Translations under genes and position numbers: made by a program
Shown here: in pieces, positions 1 through 8,126 of the stretch
Position numbering within the stretch: position 1 is the stretch's first letter
Layout of the letters: every line of letters starts with the position of its first letter
Notes under the pieces: model-generated
What the model saw: only the letters and a program-made list of their open reading frames with translations
What the model was told of the DNA's origin: nothing
Databases searched by the model: none
Assembly (NCBI GenBank): GCA_021108005.1
Contig: JAIORS010000192.1
Span: 1-34,412 of the forward strand
Direction: 5' to 3'
From: Candidatus Aegiribacteria sp.
GTDB lineage: Bacteria; Fermentibacterota; Fermentibacteria; Fermentibacterales; JCC-6
Length of the DNA: 34,412 nt

Positions 1-54
1 GGACGCTGGCCTCTCACGCCGGAAACCGGGGTTCGATTCCCCGTGGGAGCGCCA
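1..54 (+). tRNA. tRNA-Glu (anticodon CUC), 5' end outside the window
   Basis: Only the 3' two thirds are present. The anticodon stem is 6-10 paired with 18-22, and the 7-nt loop at 11-17 places CTC at the anticodon (13-15), which reads GAG. The T stem is 27-31/39-43 with loop TTCGATT. The 3' acceptor strand is 44-50, the discriminator is G51 (normal for tRNA-Glu), and CCA is encoded at 52-54. The D arm and the 5' acceptor strand are cut off by the window edge. Confidence 0.93.
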
Positions 55-87
55 TTGACTTCAAAACAATGGGGCTTAAGATATAAT
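55..87 (+). promoter_or_regulatory. Possible promoter between the tRNA and the 177 gene
   Basis: TTGACT at 55-60 and a perfect TATAAT at 82-87 lie upstream of the 177 gene. The spacer is 21 nt, longer than the usual 16-19 nt, so only one hexamer may be real. The rest of 88-162 is AT-rich with no other recognisable element. Confidence 0.25.
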
Positions 88-176
88 TCAAACCACTGGA
101 AATAAATAATTAAAGTCGGTATTGTTTATTGCTGTTTTGTGTTCGTGTTTCAGTGCTAATTCCGGAGGAGATTGTG

Positions 177-917
177 ATGAAAAGTGTTCTTGTAGCTATT
201 CTTGTCCTTCCAATCATGCTTACAGCCGGTGATGTCACCGTTCTGTCCAGTTTCAACAGTCCTGATCCGGCTACGAACGGGCTTGCCTGGGATGGAACAA
301 ACCTCTGGCTTCTTGGTGGATTATACGATGGTTTTTATGAGATCAATACCTCAGGAACAGTATTGAGCCAGTTCAAGCCGAGTGAACCCGTCGGTTTAAG
401 CGCACTTGGTGCTACTTTCAATGGAGCAAATCTGTGGGGAATGTTCATTCTGAATACAGGAGAACCAGGAGAAGTATTTGAATACACAACTTCAGGTGTG
501 TTTATTTCTACTTTTATTTGTCCCGGAACAAACAACATGGGGCTGACCTGGGACGGAACTAACCTTTGGATGTCATGTCGAGGTAATAATACTATCTACC
601 AGATGAGTACAGGCGGTTCGGTTCTGAATTCTTTTACTGTTCCGTATGGGGAACCTGAAGATATGGCGTATGATGGTTCAAATCTTTATTTCGCTACCGC
701 AGGTGACGCGTCTATTGTTGAAGTAACAACTACTGGTACGATTGTCGATACTTATGATCTGAGTGGTATATCAGGCAGTTTCCGCGCTGTAGCTCTAGTG
801 TTTGATGGAAACAACTTCTGGGTATCAGATCAGATAACTGATATCATTTATGAAGTGGAATTGACGCCTCTATCTTTGGAGCAGTACACATTCGGGCGTA
901 TCAAGACTTTGTTTTAA
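177..917 (+). CDS. Secreted beta-propeller-like protein
   Basis: This 246-residue protein has a signal peptide (MKSVLVAILVLPIMLTAG). At least five repeats follow the pattern D-G-x-N-L-W (WDGTNLWLL, FNGANLWGM, WDGTNLWMS, YDGSNLYFA, FDGNNFWVS), spaced about 40-55 residues apart as in NHL/SMP-30-like propellers. The start at 177 is chosen over an in-frame ATG at 129 because GGAGGA (164-169) lies 7 nt upstream and translation begins exactly at the signal peptide. It ends LSLEQYTFGRIKTLF, which is not a classical sorting domain. No catalytic residues can be identified, so the function is unknown; binding of a surface polymer or protein is possible. It appears to be a single-gene unit downstream of the tRNA. 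Confidence 0.8.
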   Translation: MKSVLVAILVLPIMLTAGDVTVLSSFNSPDPATNGLAWDGTNLWLLGGLYDGFYEINTSGTVLSQFKPSEPVGLSALGATFNGANLWGMFILNTGEPGEVFEYTTSGVFISTFICPGTNNMGLTWDGTNLWMSCRGNNTIYQMSTGGSVLNSFTVPYGEPEDMAYDGSNLYFATAGDASIVEVTTTGTIVDTYDLSGISGSFRAVALVFDGNNFWVSDQITDIIYEVELTPLSLEQYTFGRIKTLF

Positions 918-990
918 GTTAGAGTTCATGGTCATGATAAACTAGCTCAGGATGATCCCCAAAGCTGAGCATGTCCAGTATTCAGAGTAA

Positions 991-1356
991 AGGTCAACCA
1001 AAGGAAAACTTGTCATAATTGCAAATGCCTATGACCCAGAAATGCAAATGAAAAGGATCGAAGCTTCCGGGTTATTCGATTTCTTTAATGAGATCCTTAT
1101 CGCAGGAGAAGAGGTTTATTCTAAGCCCGATCCTCAAGCATTTTATCTGGTGAGCAAAAGGCTTGATCTTGAACCCGCTGAATGCATCTTCATCGGCGAT
1201 TCCCCGGAATCTGATATTCCTGTGTTATCATTTCTTCCCGCAGAGATGATGTCTAAATATCTTCCTTTCTGGTTATGCAGAGCGTTTATCCCGCAGAGCG
1301 ATTTGGCATTTAAGCTCTGCAATCACCGCTCTCTCCATGACTCCTGCGGCAAGTAG
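991..1356 (+). pseudogene. HAD-superfamily hydrolase fragment
   Basis: The open frame reads KGKLVIIANAYDPEMQMK, then GLFDFF, SKPDPQAF and ECIFIGDSPESDI. These match HAD motif II (here A-N-A in place of the usual S/T-N), motif III (K in SKPDP) and motif IV (GDSPESD) in the correct order and spacing. The catalytic DxD of motif I is missing, because the frame has a stop at 988-990 and nothing HAD-like precedes it. After motif IV (about 1233) the family sequence (normally G-A-x-x-A-G) gives way to unrelated residues up to the stop at 1354-1356. There is no good ribosome binding site. I read this as the middle of a dead phosphatase/dehalogenase gene. Confidence 0.7.
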
Positions 1357-1558
1357 CCTACAACGCTGAGGACAGTGGTTGTATGAAAGTGATTCCTTTC
1401 TTCGAGTACGATAAACCTTGCTTTATCAAAAATATTTATAACAGAATTGTGTATAGAGCTTTTTCTGTGTAGTTTATCGTTGTTACATATTTGAGTGGGC
1501 TTGACATATTACAAGAAAGTATCGACTATATAGCGAACGAAGAGAGGAGGACAAACGC
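1357..1558. other. Gene-poor interval with possible promoter
   Basis: No coding region is supported here. A perfect TTGACA at 1501-1506 is followed by TATATA at 1527-1532 (20-nt spacer), or by poorer -10 matches at normal spacing. It could drive the 1559 gene. The remainder is AT-rich and contains no clear hairpin terminator or repeat. Confidence 0.35.
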
Positions 1559-2740
1559 ATGTTTCCATCTGAAAAAGCTTCTTCCTTTAATACTGTCCCT
1601 CTTCTTGTTATCGCTCTTACTATCGTCATTACGGAACTTCCCGTATTTTCAGGCCCTCCGGAAATTATCTGGGAAAGAAATCTGTTAACCGAATTCAACA
1701 GCCGATTCTGGGGAGTTAACTGTACAGATGACGGCGGAGCTATCTGCGTAGGAGAATTGGCATCTGAAGATGAGGAGATAACTTCCCTTCTCCTGGCGAA
1801 ATATACATCTCAGGGTCTTCTCCAGTGGAAAACAGTTACCGGCTTGAGCCTGGGCTCAGCAGGTTACGATGTTCTACAGGTACCCGGAGGATACATAGTA
1901 TGCGGAAGTATCTTCTCCGGAACCAATTACGACGGGTTACTGGCGAAGTTCGATTATTTCGGTAACATCGTCTGGCGGAGCCATCTCGAAAATCCGAACG
2001 ATGACGTTCTATACGATGTAGTCATGGTGGGAGACAGCTGTTATGCCGCTACGGGGTATACCAAATCCACCGGTGCCGGGCAGAAAGACGCCTGGCTTGT
2101 TCTTTATGATTTCAATGGTAATCTTCTTTGGTCCAGGGCTTTCGGAACATCAGGTTCTGAAATAGCTTATTCCGTAACTACTCTGAGGGATGGCGGCTTT
2201 GCCCTGGTCGGAGGATGCGAGGGCAATTTCTACATCGTTATCACCGATGAAAATGGGATTGGAAGAAGCGCAAGAACCTACGATAACGGAGGCCATGAGA
2301 TTGCCAGAGCCCTGATAGAATCCATCGAAGGCGGGTTTTTTCTTGTAGGATCAACAATGGAGAATAACAGCTACCAGTCTGACATATGGCTCGTAAGGAC
2401 GAATTCATCCGGGGAGGAGACCTGGACCCTCGAAATTGAGGGAAGCAATATAGACACCGCATGGGATGTTGTTGAACCGGAAACCGGAGGGTTCATCATT
2501 CTCGGAAACACCATGTCTTCAGGCAGCGGTAAGTACGATGCTGTGCTTTACAGAATTGATCCCTGGCAGAACGTCATCTGGGAGATACACGCAGGCGACA
2601 GTCTTTGGAACACAGGCAGCGGCCTTTCAATAAATTCTGAGGGAAACCTGTTCTTCGCCGGGAAAACTGAATCTGCTGAAAGCGGGTTATTTTCATCCTG
2701 GCTGGTACATACCAGTCCTGAGGACCTTCTGAACTGGTAG
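1559..2740 (+). CDS. Secreted seven-bladed beta-propeller protein
   Basis: This 393-residue protein has an N-terminal hydrophobic stretch (about residues 12-30) that acts as a signal peptide or anchor. About seven repeats of 50-57 residues follow, each with an aromatic-x-V start and a G-G-hydrophobic-x-hydrophobic-G core (DDGGAICVGE, VPGGYIVCGS, RDGGFALVGG, IEGGFFLVGS, ETGGFIILGN, SEGNLFFAGK). This pattern fits a secreted propeller. GAGGAGG at 1544-1550, 8 nt upstream, fixes the start. There is no sorting domain and no visible catalytic motif. It lies 12 bp ahead of the flavoprotein gene and probably opens an operon running to 8039. The exact role is unknown; a scaffold or substrate-binding partner for the secreted peptidase two genes downstream is an inference. 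Confidence 0.8.
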   Translation: MFPSEKASSFNTVPLLVIALTIVITELPVFSGPPEIIWERNLLTEFNSRFWGVNCTDDGGAICVGELASEDEEITSLLLAKYTSQGLLQWKTVTGLSLGSAGYDVLQVPGGYIVCGSIFSGTNYDGLLAKFDYFGNIVWRSHLENPNDDVLYDVVMVGDSCYAATGYTKSTGAGQKDAWLVLYDFNGNLLWSRAFGTSGSEIAYSVTTLRDGGFALVGGCEGNFYIVITDENGIGRSARTYDNGGHEIARALIESIEGGFFLVGSTMENNSYQSDIWLVRTNSSGEETWTLEIEGSNIDTAWDVVEPETGGFIILGNTMSSGSGKYDAVLYRIDPWQNVIWEIHAGDSLWNTGSGLSINSEGNLFFAGKTESAESGLFSSWLVHTSPEDLLNW

Positions 2741-2752
2741 AAGGGACAAATC

Positions 2753-3487
2753 ATGTCCGGCAAAGATTTCCTGAAAGCCAACTGGAACCTCCTGGAGAAC
2801 TTCAAAAGCGATCAGGCAAAAGGGGCTGAACATCCCCGTGTTCAGAAACCGGTGGATGACAGTACTCCTGTCACAACCCTTCCCGAGGCAGAATCGGGAA
2901 TTTTTCCTGATGCAGCTCTCAGGAAAGTTATTAATTCAAGGCGGAGCGTAAGGGAATTCACCGATGCTCCCGTCAGCCTCGAGGAACTCTCATGGCTCCT
3001 CTGGTCTACACAGGGTGTTCAGAAGGTACTGAAAAGCGGGATAGCAACCTTGAGAACCGTCCCCTCAGGGGGCGCTCGTCATCCATTTGAGACGTATCTT
3101 CTTGTAAATAACGTTACAGGCCTTGAACCGGGACTGTACAGGTACCTTCCGCTTGATCATTCCATTGCCCATCTTGGAGAACAGATACCTCAGGGTAAGG
3201 TAATCAGCGGATGCCTGGGCCAGGCTTTCTGCGGTAAATGCGCCGTTACGTTCGTCTGGTCAGTTATCCCTTACAGAACCGAGTGGAGATACGGTCCCGT
3301 TTCACATAAAATAATAGCCATCGACGCCGGACATCTCTGCCAGAACCTGTATCTTGCCTGCACAGCTGCCGGTCTTGGCACCTGTGGCATAGGAGCCTAC
3401 GATCAGAAAGCAATGGATTTCCTGCTTGGATTCGATGGCGATGACGAATATGTGATATATATCGCTCCCGTGGGACGAAGGAAGTGA
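2753..3487 (+). CDS. Nitroreductase-family flavoprotein, SagB-like
   Basis: This 244-residue cytoplasmic FMN enzyme has the family hallmarks in order: SRRSVREF (62-69, phosphate-binding Arg/Ser), LSWLLWSTQGV (79-89), RTVPSGGARHPFETYLLV (101-118, typical of SagB-type dehydrogenases), GLEPGLYRY (123-131) and AAGLGTCGIGAY (205-216). SagB enzymes oxidise azolines in azole-containing peptides, but many relatives are free-standing with unknown substrates. No YcaO cyclodehydratase or precursor peptide is visible nearby, so azole synthesis is not supported. A weak AGAAGGGA precedes the ATG and overlaps the upstream stop. The last codons overlap the next start (GTGA), indicating translational coupling to a secreted peptidase. 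Confidence 0.85.
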   Translation: MSGKDFLKANWNLLENFKSDQAKGAEHPRVQKPVDDSTPVTTLPEAESGIFPDAALRKVINSRRSVREFTDAPVSLEELSWLLWSTQGVQKVLKSGIATLRTVPSGGARHPFETYLLVNNVTGLEPGLYRYLPLDHSIAHLGEQIPQGKVISGCLGQAFCGKCAVTFVWSVIPYRTEWRYGPVSHKIIAIDAGHLCQNLYLACTAAGLGTCGIGAYDQKAMDFLLGFDGDDEYVIYIAPVGRRK

Positions 3488-5724
3488 TTTCCTTGTACAC
3501 GGTAATCATTGCTGTTGCCCTCGCTGTTCTTCCGGACCCGGCTGCTGTTTTCATAGCCATTCAAGATACTCCGGATGGACTGTTTTTCACAGATGGCCGG
3601 AGTACCGGACTTCACCTTGCCAGCAGCGAAGGAGAGCTTGAAACTCTCTCCCTTCAACCTGGAGCAGGGCGTAATGTTATCTTTACAGATGAAGGAATTC
3701 TATTCAAGGAATGTCCTGCGGGAGAACTGCAAAGAGTGATCTGTGTGACTGACGGGGGCAAGAGAACTGTAATCTTTTCGGGAGAATATTTCAGTGGGCC
3801 TTTCCGCTGTACTCCCAGCACATTTCTGATCGCTGAAAGAGACAGGATCTTCGAATACGATTACCAGGGTGAAGAACTGACCAGCTGGTCCATAAGAGGC
3901 TTCCCCGCATGGGTTACCTGTTCGAAAGGATCTCTCTTCTACACCGGCGAAGGCGGCGGCCTTGAGATGGTCGATATCCTGTCAGGTAGCCTTTCGAAAG
4001 TATCAGACTGCAGGGAAACAACCTTTTCAAGTATTACCGCTGGAGCCGGGGACTTGCTTCTGGCTGGAAAATCCCCCTTCGGATTCATCGTTCTTGACCC
4101 TTCGGGCAACGTAATCCTTGAAAACTCGGAAGTTTACTTCCCTTCATTGACCGATGAGGGAACCATTCTGTGTTCGTACCTGGAATTCGAGGGAATGGAG
4201 CCTGTGGCAGGAAGGGTCTGCTGTATCAATCCACGTACCGGTGCTGAACATATCCTTGTTTCTGAAGGCGTACCGCTGTATCCCCTGCAGCTCAGTAGCG
4301 GAGAAATCGTATGGACCGATTCCGATGATGGTGAACTTCATGGAATTGACACACCCACTTTACCGGATCTAGAAATGGATTCCGGTACAGACGATCCTGA
4401 CGCTCATTTCGATGTTCCATATATGCACCAGAGATGGGACACTCCCGTCTGGTTCAACGGAAGCTGGTCATGCGGTCCTACCTCATGCATGATGGCAGTT
4501 CAGTACTACATGATGCTTACTCCCGATTCCATATGGGTTTCTTATCCCTCCCCCGGTCACTGGAGCCTGTGGGGCAACTACATTCCCGTAGAATACACCT
4601 TCCTTGGCTATACATACGATGAACTGGGTCCGAACCCCGATAATGTCTACGTTCCCGGTGCTCACGGGTTCATCTGCCCCGATGGAGGAGCCCGGTGGAA
4701 CAACATGGTTGATTTTCTGAATCAGCACGAAGTAAGCTCCGCATGGGCGGGTACTTCGTGGTCAACCCTTACAGACCAGATAAACAGCAACTACCCTGTG
4801 GTCTGTTCTAGCAATGTTCTGGGTTACGGTCATATTATCCTTCTCAACGGGTATTACTCCAATCACACTATTGTGGTGAACGATCCCTTCGGAGACGCGA
4901 ATGAAAGCGGCTGGGGCAATTACTACAATGGAAAAGATGTCCTTTACGACTGGCCGGGTTACAATAATGGACATGTGCAGATAGGGGTAAGTCAGCTCTT
5001 CTACGCCCAGTCACAGATACCTTCTGAACAGGACACTCTTGTGGATGACTGCAGCAGGGGTTTCTACAAGTACGCCAACTGCCGTTACTGGCACCTGACT
5101 GGAAGCGGCTACAACGGCAACGCATGGTGGACGTATTCAACAGGAGCCCTCCCCGACACCTGCATCGCTGAATGGCATCCGGTTCTGCCAACCGAAGGTA
5201 ATTACGACGTATCCGTTTACATTCCCTCTAACTACGCTTCCGCAACCGGGATGTACAAGCTGCAGACTTCATCGGTTATTGAAGAAATCAGCCTTGACCA
5301 GGGATTGTACAGTGGAGAATGGGTTGCTCTGGGTACTTTCAGTCTCAATTACGATTCTTACCTCAGGCTTGGCGACTACACGGGAACCGGCGGCCAGTAC
5401 ATCGCATTCGACGCTGCCCTTTTCAGCCCTTCCGGAACGGGAATCAGCGGGGATGGATCAACTGTCCAGACTGATGAAATCCGCTTATGGCCGAACCCCT
5501 GCGGAGAACTCGCCTCGATACTTCTGCCATACGGCAACGAAGGCGTTTCGATCGAGGTGTACGATACTGTGGGAAGACTTGTTTCGAATATCTCGTCCGG
5601 TGAGTTCACGGAAATTATGCAGCTGGATGTCTCGTCCCTCTCAGCAGGGCTTTACCTGCTTCGAGTCAACGTGAATGGAACAGACGGTTCAGTATTTACC
5701 AGACTTCTCTCGGTCTGCAGATAA
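3484..5724 (+). CDS. Secreted C39-like cysteine peptidase with golvesin-like and T9SS sorting domains
   Basis: This 746-residue multidomain protein has a signal peptide (about 1-22) and a propeller-like region (about 25-295). A Peptidase_C39_2-type domain follows (about 308-510) with Gln316, catalytic Cys330 in SWSCGPTS, His450 in LGYGHIILLNGY and Asp467 in VVNDPFGD. A golvesin C-terminal-like beta domain (about 517-648) comes next. The C-terminal sorting domain (about 668-746) contains LWPNPCGE, IEVYDTVGRLV and LSAGLYLLRV. The protein probably crosses the outer membrane by type IX secretion and stays at the surface or is released. The start is GTG at 3484, overlapping the flavoprotein stop. 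A TTG at 3493 lies about 10 nt beyond the same GAAGGA and also gives a good signal peptide. Substrate specificity cannot be read from the sequence. Confidence 0.87.
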   Translation: MISLYTVIIAVALAVLPDPAAVFIAIQDTPDGLFFTDGRSTGLHLASSEGELETLSLQPGAGRNVIFTDEGILFKECPAGELQRVICVTDGGKRTVIFSGEYFSGPFRCTPSTFLIAERDRIFEYDYQGEELTSWSIRGFPAWVTCSKGSLFYTGEGGGLEMVDILSGSLSKVSDCRETTFSSITAGAGDLLLAGKSPFGFIVLDPSGNVILENSEVYFPSLTDEGTILCSYLEFEGMEPVAGRVCCINPRTGAEHILVSEGVPLYPLQLSSGEIVWTDSDDGELHGIDTPTLPDLEMDSGTDDPDAHFDVPYMHQRWDTPVWFNGSWSCGPTSCMMAVQYYMMLTPDSIWVSYPSPGHWSLWGNYIPVEYTFLGYTYDELGPNPDNVYVPGAHGFICPDGGARWNNMVDFLNQHEVSSAWAGTSWSTLTDQINSNYPVVCSSNVLGYGHIILLNGYYSNHTIVVNDPFGDANESGWGNYYNGKDVLYDWPGYNNGHVQIGVSQLFYAQSQIPSEQDTLVDDCSRGFYKYANCRYWHLTGSGYNGNAWWTYSTGALPDTCIAEWHPVLPTEGNYDVSVYIPSNYASATGMYKLQTSSVIEEISLDQGLYSGEWVALGTFSLNYDSYLRLGDYTGTGGQYIAFDAALFSPSGTGISGDGSTVQTDEIRLWPNPCGELASILLPYGNEGVSIEVYDTVGRLVSNISSGEFTEIMQLDVSSLSAGLYLLRVNVNGTDGSVFTRLLSVCR

Positions 5725-5739
5725 TCCGGAAGGTGTAAT

Positions 5740-6663
5740 CTGCTCTATCTTGCCCTGGCGGTAGTCTGCAGCACTTCAATCGCTCTGATATTCAAGGTAA
5801 GTGAAACCAGGAACATGAACCGTTACGCGGTAACAAGCTTCAATTACCTTGTCGCGTCACTGATATCCCTCTTCTTCGTACTGATGGATGATTTTCCTCA
5901 AGAATATTTTACCCAGGCTCTGAGCAGTTTTTCGGCTGAATTCCTCACTGCAATGAACGGAGGAACGTTCAGTCCCGCCGGAAGCGCCGGCTGGGCTCTG
6001 ATCACCGGCCTTCCTTCGGGCGTTCTATATTTTTTGGGGTTCATCTACCTCCAGAAAGCTGTAAGAGAGAGCGGAGTAAGCCTTGCCGGAAGTTTTTCAA
6101 AAATGGGAGTTCTTGTCCCCATGGTTCTTGCCGTTTTTCTATGGAATGAACTGCCAACGGAAATACAATGGGGCGGGATATTTCTTGCAATGGTTTCCAT
6201 TCTGCTTGCGAATTTTGATTTCACTCATCCAGGCGGGATAATGGCGGGTTTTCAACCTGTATTGCTGATACTTTTTCTTATTGTCGGATTGTCGGAATTC
6301 AGCAACAAAGTTTATCAGAGGTATGGAGTTCTGGAAATGAAGAGCCTTTTTCTGTTCTTCATTTTCACCACCGCGCTTTTCATAAGCGGCTGGAAGACAT
6401 TCAAACAGAGAGAGGGGATTCATGTCTCCCATTTTCTCACAGGTGTCGCGGTAGGCATACCCAATTACTTCGCTTCATTCTTCCTTATTCTGTCCCTCTC
6501 CAGGTTGAAAACGGCGGTTGTATTCCCCATTTACAGCGCTGCTACAATCGTATTGATAAGCATCGCGGGCTGGCTGTTCTTCAAAGAAAAACTTAAAACA
6601 AGGGAAAGGATCGCAGTAGTCCTTACTGTAACAGCCCTCGTACTGGTGAACATTCAGCCGTGA
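5740..6663 (+). CDS. EamA/DMT-family transporter, apparent CTG start
   Basis: This polytopic inner-membrane protein resembles EamA (drug/metabolite transporter) proteins, with two related halves of hydrophobic helices and the pattern LPTEIQWGGIFLAMVSILL near the end of the first half and FFKEKLKTRERIAVVL in the second. The first ATG (5815) would remove helix 1. In the same frame upstream, LLYLALAVVCSTSIALIFK supplies that helix, and the frame is open back to the previous stop (5722-5724). The only plausible initiator is CTG at 5740, placed 6 nt after GGAAGG (5728-5733), giving 307 residues. The gene sits 15 bp after the peptidase and overlaps the MATE gene by GTGA. The substrate is unknown. 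Confidence 0.8.
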   Translation: MLYLALAVVCSTSIALIFKVSETRNMNRYAVTSFNYLVASLISLFFVLMDDFPQEYFTQALSSFSAEFLTAMNGGTFSPAGSAGWALITGLPSGVLYFLGFIYLQKAVRESGVSLAGSFSKMGVLVPMVLAVFLWNELPTEIQWGGIFLAMVSILLANFDFTHPGGIMAGFQPVLLILFLIVGLSEFSNKVYQRYGVLEMKSLFLFFIFTTALFISGWKTFKQREGIHVSHFLTGVAVGIPNYFASFFLILSLSRLKTAVVFPIYSAATIVLISIAGWLFFKEKLKTRERIAVVLTVTALVLVNIQP

Positions 6664-8039
6664 AAAAGAACGTACTATCCGCAGCGGATCGAACCCGTCT
6701 TCTGGGAACCCAGAGCATTGGCAGGCTTCTGATAAGGCTTTCGGGTCCCGCTATAACAGGCATGCTGGTCCAATCCATGTACAATCTTGTGGACACCATC
6801 TTTGTGGGCAAGGGAGTAGGAACCCTGGCGCTTGCGGCTCTTGCTGTCTGTTTACCCATCCAGATTTTTCTGCTCGCGGTTAGTAAGACAGTAGGAATAG
6901 GAGCGGCATCCATAATATCCAGGTTGCTGGGAGCAGGCAACGAAGAAGAAGCCGGAAGAATTGCAGGCGGCTCATTCGTTCTGGTAGCTTTTCTCGGGCT
7001 TGGCATCTCTCTCTGCGGCCTGATTTTTCTTGATCCTGTACTTAAATTGTTCGGTGCCAGCAGCCGGATTCTCCCATACGCCAGGGATTACCTCTCCATA
7101 ATATTTATCGGTGGCACTTTCTTCTCTGTAACCGTCTGTTCCAACAATATCGCAAGATCAGAGGGCAACGCCAGGGTAGCTATGATAAGTATGCTCGTTG
7201 GTGCGGGAACAAACATTATTCTGGATCCAATCTTCATCTTCGCCCTGAATATGGGAATACGGGGCGCAGCAATCGCGACAGTTACAGGCCAGTTTTTCGC
7301 GTTCGTCTGGATTACAAGGTATTTCTTTACAGGCAGGAGCCATCTGAAATTCGACTGGAAGCATCTTATTCCCAAACTCCATCAGTCCCTGAAGATAATG
7401 CAGATAGGCTCGTCTTCCTTCGCGAGGATAGCAGGAGGAAGTCTCATGGCTATCGTGGTAAACAACACAATCATGCATTACGGTCATGAAATGCACCTTG
7501 CTGTACTCGGTGTGACAAACAGGATGCTGATTTTCGCCCTCATGCCACTTTTTGGGCTGGTCCAGGGGCTGCAGCCTGTTGTCGGATATAACTATGGGGC
7601 AGGGTACTTCGAACGGGTGAAAAAAGCTCTGAAGTACGCACTTATTTCAGCAACTGTTCTTACAGGAGCCTACTGGCTTCTTTTTCAACTGGCCCCCCGT
7701 TTCATGCTGGGCCTGTTCAGCAACGATGAGAACCTTATCTCCTCCGGAGCGGGAATACTTAGAATACTTGTTCTCATGATGCCTGTTGTGGGTTTTCAGG
7801 TGATAGCGGCAGGAACCTTTCAGTCCCTTGGTAAAGCCGGTATAGCATTCATTCTTTCCATATCACGACAGATCCTCTTCCTTATTCCACTGGCGCTGCT
7901 TCTACCCCTTGCAATATCGCCTCCCCTTACAGGAGTCTGGGCAGCATTCCCGTCAGCGGATTTTCTGGCTGCCTGCGTGACCGCCATCTTCTTCATCCGG
8001 GTAATGCGGAATATGCGAGAATCTGCTTTATTAGTATAA
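6660..8039 (+). CDS. MATE-family efflux transporter
   Basis: This 459-residue, roughly 12-helix inner-membrane protein has MATE features: an N-terminal SIGRLLIRLSGPAITGMLV, then MYNLVDTIFVGKGVGTLALA, the repeated half beginning near residue 240 (LKIMQIGSSSFARIAGGSL), and PLFGLVQGLQPVVGYNYGAG. MATE proteins export cations, drugs or metabolites by Na+ or H+ antiport. Overall it is closer to MepA/DinF-like than NorM-like proteins, but this was not tested. It starts at GTG overlapping the EamA stop (GTGA) and has no independent RBS, so it is translationally coupled. It is the last gene of the 1559-8039 run. Two different exporters side by side suggest that a small molecule or metabolite leaves the cell. 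Confidence 0.92.
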   Translation: MKKNVLSAADRTRLLGTQSIGRLLIRLSGPAITGMLVQSMYNLVDTIFVGKGVGTLALAALAVCLPIQIFLLAVSKTVGIGAASIISRLLGAGNEEEAGRIAGGSFVLVAFLGLGISLCGLIFLDPVLKLFGASSRILPYARDYLSIIFIGGTFFSVTVCSNNIARSEGNARVAMISMLVGAGTNIILDPIFIFALNMGIRGAAIATVTGQFFAFVWITRYFFTGRSHLKFDWKHLIPKLHQSLKIMQIGSSSFARIAGGSLMAIVVNNTIMHYGHEMHLAVLGVTNRMLIFALMPLFGLVQGLQPVVGYNYGAGYFERVKKALKYALISATVLTGAYWLLFQLAPRFMLGLFSNDENLISSGAGILRILVLMMPVVGFQVIAAGTFQSLGKAGIAFILSISRQILFLIPLALLLPLAISPPLTGVWAAFPSADFLAACVTAIFFIRVMRNMRESALLV

Positions 8040-8048
8040 TCCGTATTG

Positions 8049-8077
8049 TTGACTGAATTCCCATGCGGCAGTAAAAT
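8049..8077 (+). promoter_or_regulatory. Sigma70-type promoter for the C13 peptidase
   Basis: TTGACT (8049-8054) and TAAAAT (8072-8077) are separated by exactly 17 nt, each matching 5 of 6 consensus bases. It lies between the MATE stop and the 8127 start, leaving an untranslated leader of about 40 nt with GGAGG near its end. Confidence 0.7.
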
Positions 8078-8126
8078 AGTTCAATAGAATAGCATAAGAT
8101 GTATTTTCACCAACTATGGAGGCATA

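Noticed and set aside
2753-5724. SagB-like plus C39-like genes as a classical azole-peptide (RiPP) locus
   Set aside because: No YcaO, no precursor peptide, and the C39 domain is in a secreted, sorted protein and not in an ABC exporter.
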